From assembly GCF_016650635.1 (NCBI RefSeq), contig NZ_JAEKFI010000005.1, positions 186,001-250,000 on the forward strand: DNA of 64,000 nt. The letters are read 5' to 3'. The position numbers were made by a program, and so were the translations under genes. Positions 60,509 through 64,000 of this stretch are shown piece after piece. Each line of letters begins with the position of its first letter. Within the stretch, counting starts at the first letter, position 1. The DNA is from Pseudomonas sp. TH43. Its GTDB lineage: Bacteria; Pseudomonadota; Gammaproteobacteria; Pseudomonadales; Pseudomonadaceae. The notes beneath the pieces are model-generated. The model worked only from the letters and a program-made list of their open reading frames with translations. It was not told where the DNA came from and searched no databases.

Positions 60509-61480
60509 TTAGCGTTGTTTGAGGCGGTCGATGACCACGGCCAGCAGCAGAATCGACCCGCGAATCACGTACTGGTAGAAGGTATCAATATTCTTCAAGT
60601 TCATCGCATTCTCGATGATCGCCAAAATCAACACCCCGGCAATCACATGTCGAATCATGCCGATCCCGCCGCTCAACGACACCCCGCCCAACACGCAAGC
60701 CGAGATCACCGTCAGCTCGAAACCCTGGCCGATCATCGGCTGCCCCGACGTCATCCGCGACGCCAGGATCACCCCCGCCAGCGCACCAATCACACCGTGC
60801 ACGGCGAAGATAATGATCTTGGTCCGATCAACGTTCACACCCGCCAGCAAAGCCGCTTCCTGGTTGCCGCCAATCGCCATGGTGTTGCGCCCGTAGGTGG
60901 TGTAATTCAGCAGCCAGCCGAAGAACAGGAAGCAAACAATCGTGATCAGGATCGGCACCGGCACGCCGAACAACTGGCCGTTACCAAACACGAAGAACGA
61001 TTCCTGCGACACGCCCACCGCTTTGCCGTTGGCAAAAATATAGGCCAGGCCACGGACGATCTGCATGGTCGCCAACGTGGTGATCAACGCATTGACCCGT
61101 AATTTGGCAATCACGATGCCGTTGATCAACCCGACTATCAGGCCCATCACCAGCGCCGCGCAAACACCGAGGAAGACGCTGTTGGTGTCACGCATGACCA
61201 CCGCCGCCACCACACCGGCGCAGGCAATCACCGAACCCACCGACAGGTCGAAATGCCCCGACGCCAGGCAATACAACATTGTGCACGCCGCGATCCCGGT
61301 GGTGGAGATCGCCAGGCCCAAGCCGCGCATGTTCAGCGGCGAAAGGAAGTTATCGATCAACAGCGTGCAGGCGATAAAGATGCCGATCGCCGCCAGCAAC
61401 ATGACCCAATCATCGAGGAAGCGGCGCATGTCCAACGGTTTGCGCTCGGTCGGCAGGGTTTCTTTCTGGGTTGTCATCAT
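60509..61480 (-). CDS. araH: L-arabinose ABC transporter permease
   Basis: The product is 323 aa. It has the multi-helix fold of RbsC/AraH permeases with the coupling-helix region GALAGVILASRMTSGQPMIG and ends VIRGSILLLAVVIDRLKQR. The araF partner just upstream supports arabinose rather than ribose. The start is taken as ATG 61480, 5 bp from GAGG; ATG 61477 is also possible, while the GTG at 61486 overlaps the ribosome site. It is last in the araFGH row. Confidence 0.88.
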   Translation of the reverse strand: MMTTQKETLPTERKPLDMRRFLDDWVMLLAAIGIFIACTLLIDNFLSPLNMRGLGLAISTTGIAACTMLYCLASGHFDLSVGSVIACAGVVAAVVMRDTNSVFLGVCAALVMGLIVGLINGIVIAKLRVNALITTLATMQIVRGLAYIFANGKAVGVSQESFFVFGNGQLFGVPVPILITIVCFLFFGWLLNYTTYGRNTMAIGGNQEAALLAGVNVDRTKIIIFAVHGVIGALAGVILASRMTSGQPMIGQGFELTVISACVLGGVSLSGGIGMIRHVIAGVLILAIIENAMNLKNIDTFYQYVIRGSILLLAVVIDRLKQR

Positions 61481-61489
61481 AGTCACCTC

Positions 61490-63034
61490 TCAGTTCGCCA
61501 CGCCGTCAGCGCGGTGGCGCGGCAAAGCCAGTTGCAGCAGGTTGGATTCATTGGCCTGGTCACGGCTGATTTCGCCGCGCAGGGCGCCTTCGCAGAGCAC
61601 CAGAATGCGGTCGGAAATGCCCATCACTTCCATCAGATCGCTGGACACCACGATCACCGAAATACCCTCGGCGGCTAGGTTATGGATGATCTGGTAGATC
61701 TCCGCTTTGGCGCCGATGTCGATGCCGCGAGTCGGTTCGTCGAGCAGCAAGACTTTCATCGGCATCGACAACCAGCGGCCGAGAATGGCCTTCTGCTGAT
61801 TGCCGCCGGAGAGGAATTTGATCTGCTGGCCGGCATGCGGGGTTTTGACTTTCAGCGCCTTGATTTGCTTGTCGGCGTTGCCCTTTTCCCACAGCCCGCG
61901 AATCAGGCAGCCGAGGCCGGAGTTGGCGCCACGCGCACTGATGTTGATGTTCTCGGCAACGCTGGCCAGCGGGATGATGCCTTCCTTCTTGCGATCCTCC
62001 GGGCACAGCAGAATGCCGGCGGCAATCGCGTCGCGCGGTGAACGTAATTTCAGTTCATGGCCGCGCAGCTCAAGGCGTCCGGCAGTGTTGCGCTCCAGAC
62101 CACTGAGCAGGCGAAACAGCTCGGTGCGCCCTGCCCCGACCAACCCGAACAAGCCAAGAATCTCGCCTTTGTGCGCTTCGAAACTGATCGGTTCGCGCAG
62201 ACCCGGACCGAGCAGGCCATCGACCTTCAACGCCACCGCGCCGCGTGGACGATGGCGGTAATCGTAGATGTCCTGAATGTCACGACCGACCATGCAGGTC
62301 ACCAGTTGATCGTGGGTCAGCTGGCTCATGTCGTCGAAGGTGCGCACGTAGCGACCGTCCTTGAACACGGTCACGGCGTCGCAGATGCGGAACACTTCTT
62401 CCATGCGATGGGACACGTAAAGCACGACTTTGCCCTCATCGCGCAAGCGGCCGATGATCGCCATCAAGCGGTCGATTTCACGGGCCGAGAGGCTGCTGGT
62501 CGGTTCGTCGAAGGCGATGACGTGGGCGCCACGCGACAGCGCTTTGGCGATTTCCACCAGTTGCCGCTGGCCGAGCGACAAGCGCCCGACCTTGGTCTGC
62601 GGATCGATTTCGTCGGCCAGGCCTTTGAGGCAATTCAACGCTTGCTGGCGCAATGTGCTGCGATTGATCAAACCGAAACTGGCCGGCAGATGACCGAGAA
62701 ACAGGTTCTCGGCGACGGTCATTTCCGGCACCAGATGCAGTTCCTGGTGAATCACCGCGACGCCGCTGCCGATGCTGTCAGCCGTCGACTTGAACGCCAT
62801 CGTCTGCTCGCCGATCTGCAACTCGCCACTGCTCGGAATGTAGGCGCCGCCGAGGATTTTCAGCAAAGTCGATTTGCCAGCCCCGTTCTCGCCCATCAAG
62901 GCGTGAACCTGGCCGGGATGGGCGACGAAGCTGATGCCGTCCAGCGCTTTCACGCCGGGAAAGGTTTTGCCGATCCCGTTGAAGCGCAGGCTGCCGCCGG
63001 AGCTGTGTTGTTGTGTCTGTACTTGCGCGTGCAT
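61490..63034 (-). CDS. araG: L-arabinose ABC transporter ATP-binding protein (two ATPase domains)
   Basis: The product is 514 aa. The first ATPase domain has Walker A GENGAGKST, signature LSLGQRQ and Walker B VIAFDEPTSSL. The second has the degenerate loop GLVGAGRTE, signature LSGGNQQKA and VLLLDEPTRGID. This is the RbsA/AraG duplicated layout. It powers sugar import with AraH and AraF. It lies 9 bp before the araH start and 55 bp after araF. Confidence 0.93.
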   Translation of the reverse strand: MHAQVQTQQHSSGGSLRFNGIGKTFPGVKALDGISFVAHPGQVHALMGENGAGKSTLLKILGGAYIPSSGELQIGEQTMAFKSTADSIGSGVAVIHQELHLVPEMTVAENLFLGHLPASFGLINRSTLRQQALNCLKGLADEIDPQTKVGRLSLGQRQLVEIAKALSRGAHVIAFDEPTSSLSAREIDRLMAIIGRLRDEGKVVLYVSHRMEEVFRICDAVTVFKDGRYVRTFDDMSQLTHDQLVTCMVGRDIQDIYDYRHRPRGAVALKVDGLLGPGLREPISFEAHKGEILGLFGLVGAGRTELFRLLSGLERNTAGRLELRGHELKLRSPRDAIAAGILLCPEDRKKEGIIPLASVAENINISARGANSGLGCLIRGLWEKGNADKQIKALKVKTPHAGQQIKFLSGGNQQKAILGRWLSMPMKVLLLDEPTRGIDIGAKAEIYQIIHNLAAEGISVIVVSSDLMEVMGISDRILVLCEGALRGEISRDQANESNLLQLALPRHRADGVAN

Positions 63035-63061
63035 AAAGCCACCTCTATCACACCGATCAAA

Positions 63062-63081
63062 CGGCCCGGCTGACCGGGCCG
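63062..63081 (-). terminator. Hairpin between araF and araG (no T run)
   Basis: A perfect 8-bp stem CGGCCCGG/CCGGGCCG with a CTGA tetraloop lies just after the araF stop. There is no T run, so it is more likely an mRNA-stabilising or attenuating hairpin that favours araF over araGH than a full terminator. Confidence 0.5.
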
Positions 63082-63089
63082 CTGCTGCG

Positions 63090-64000
63090 TCAGTTCCACA
63101 AGCCGATTTTTTCCAGCTCTTGCTTGAAGTTCTCGCGAGTGATCAGGGTGACGTCGTCCATGGCGGTGTACTTCGGCGGTTCTTTGCCGGTGGTGACCCA
63201 CTCGAACATCATTTCAGCAGTCTTGTAGCCCTCGATGTGCGGGCTTGGCAGCATCGAGCCGAAAAAGCCGCTGTTAGGCTTTTTCAGTTCGCCGATGGCG
63301 TCAGTGCCATTGATGCCAATGCCGATCACGTTGGCCGCGGCAAACCCGGCGGCTTCCGTGGCGCGCACGCCGCCGAGCACGGTGTTGTCGTTCATGCCGC
63401 CGATGATCAGGTTCTTCGCCGCACTCGGCAGTTTCACCAGCGCCGAGTTGGTGGCGTCCATGCTGCCGGGCACGTCGAGGGTTTTCAGCGCGGCAAAGAG
63501 GATGTGGTCTTTCGGCATACCGGCGTCTTCGAGTGACTTCACCGAGCCGTCGGTGCGTTTCTTGCCGGTGTCGAGTTCGTTGTAGGTGTTGACCACCGCG
63601 TAGGTGTCTTTCCAGTCCCAGTTACGCTTCTTCGCTTCGGCGGCCATGGCGGCGCCCTGCTTCTGACCGACTTCGAACGCAGCCATGCCGAGGTACGGCA
63701 CGTCTTCCATGAATTTGCCATTGGCGTCGACGAAACGGTCGTCGACGGCAATTACTTTCAGGTCATTGAGTTTGGCTTTGGCCATGATTGCCGGGCCGAG
63801 CGAGACGTCCGGCGGGCAGATCACGAAGCCCTTGGCGCCGTTGGCAGCGAGGCTGTCGATGGCCGAGAGGGTTTTCTCGCCATCGGGCACAGCGATTTTG
63901 ATCAGTTCAAAACCCTTGTCCTTGGCGGCCTTCTCGGCGAAGGCCCACTCGGTCTGGAACCACGGCTCTTCAGCCTGCTTGACCAGAAAACCGATTTTCA
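63090..64000 (-). CDS. araF: L-arabinose ABC transporter substrate-binding protein, partial at window edge
   Basis: The frame is open to the window end, giving 302 residues of the mature protein. The signal peptide is missing beyond the edge. It closely resembles E. coli AraF from KIGFLVKQAEEPWFQTEW through VPDGEKTLSAIDSLAANGAK, IIGGMNDNTVLGGVRATE and IGIGINGTDAIGEL to the end DVTLITRENFKQELEK. It binds L-arabinose in the periplasm for AraGH. A GTG at 63890 is internal and is not the start. Confidence 0.93.
   Translation of the reverse strand, partial: KIGFLVKQAEEPWFQTEWAFAEKAAKDKGFELIKIAVPDGEKTLSAIDSLAANGAKGFVICPPDVSLGPAIMAKAKLNDLKVIAVDDRFVDANGKFMEDVPYLGMAAFEVGQKQGAAMAAEAKKRNWDWKDTYAVVNTYNELDTGKKRTDGSVKSLEDAGMPKDHILFAALKTLDVPGSMDATNSALVKLPSAAKNLIIGGMNDNTVLGGVRATEAAGFAAANVIGIGINGTDAIGELKKPNSGFFGSMLPSPHIEGYKTAEMMFEWVTTGKEPPKYTAMDDVTLITRENFKQELEKIGLWN

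Noticed and set aside
63890..63892. Possible araF start codon at 63890
   Set aside because: It is an internal GTG (VPDGEK). The frame continues upstream to the window edge with AraF-like sequence, so the true start is outside.

Overview
The window is a high-GC proteobacterial chromosome segment that reads as the Pseudomonas fluorescens group. Four things point there: a full N-acetylglutaminylglutamine amide (NAGGN) osmolyte operon, a CsrA/RsmA-type regulator, a tandem-domain polyphosphate:AMP phosphotransferase, and many palindromic REP elements with cores such as GCGAGCAGGCTCGCTCC or TGTGGGAGCTGGCTTGCC. Ordinary core metabolism is interrupted by several accessory islands. No rRNA, tRNA, CRISPR array, prophage or transposase gene was seen.

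Layout. 0-4 kb: a 1325-aa toxin-like protein with a C-terminal deaminase-type motif. 4-8.6 kb: exporter ABC transporter, DsbA/FrnE-like protein, TrhO, BolA and DUF2059. 8.7-16.8 kb: fumC, a frameshifted DMT transporter, a DUF6316 protein, a thiolase, polyphosphate:AMP phosphotransferase and mnmC. 16.8-21.6 kb: a 1599-aa LRR/NEL ubiquitin-ligase-type effector. 21.9-26.7 kb: the NAGGN operon. 26.9-36.9 kb: small housekeeping and envelope genes (YheU, CsrA, YnfA, SDR, DUF3309, LTA-synthase-like sulfatase, START protein, MocR regulator, and an SBP/DUF4398/OmpA operon). 37-40.9 kb: etfBA and, divergent from it, the ETF:ubiquinone oxidoreductase gene behind a PsrA-like palindrome. 41-43.2 kb: AraC regulator and divergent alcohol dehydrogenase. 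43.2-48.4 kb: a D-galactonate (De Ley-Doudoroff) operon. 48.5-51.8 kb: a compact, AT-richer locus with a PAAR protein, a lipase-fold protein and two paralogous lipoproteins, which looks like a type VI secretion effector/immunity island. 52-55.9 kb: GNAT, HD hydrolase, MFS transporter and three small proteins. 56-60.3 kb: a module matching E. coli yegTUVW in composition (permease, ADP-ribosylglycohydrolase, PfkB kinase, GntR regulator). 60.5-64 kb: the araFGH arabinose ABC transporter, with araF cut by the window edge.

The most notable material is at 48.5-51.8 kb. The PAAR protein and the longer lipoprotein end in the same recognisable domain, and the longer lipoprotein is also a paralogue of the shorter one beside it. 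The next most notable items are the two very large effector-like proteins, one deaminase-type with no visible immunity gene and one NEL-type. After these comes the yegTUVW-like module, whose substrate is unknown to me.

All calls come from reading the sequence and translated proteins by eye. No database search, fold prediction or RNA folding was run.
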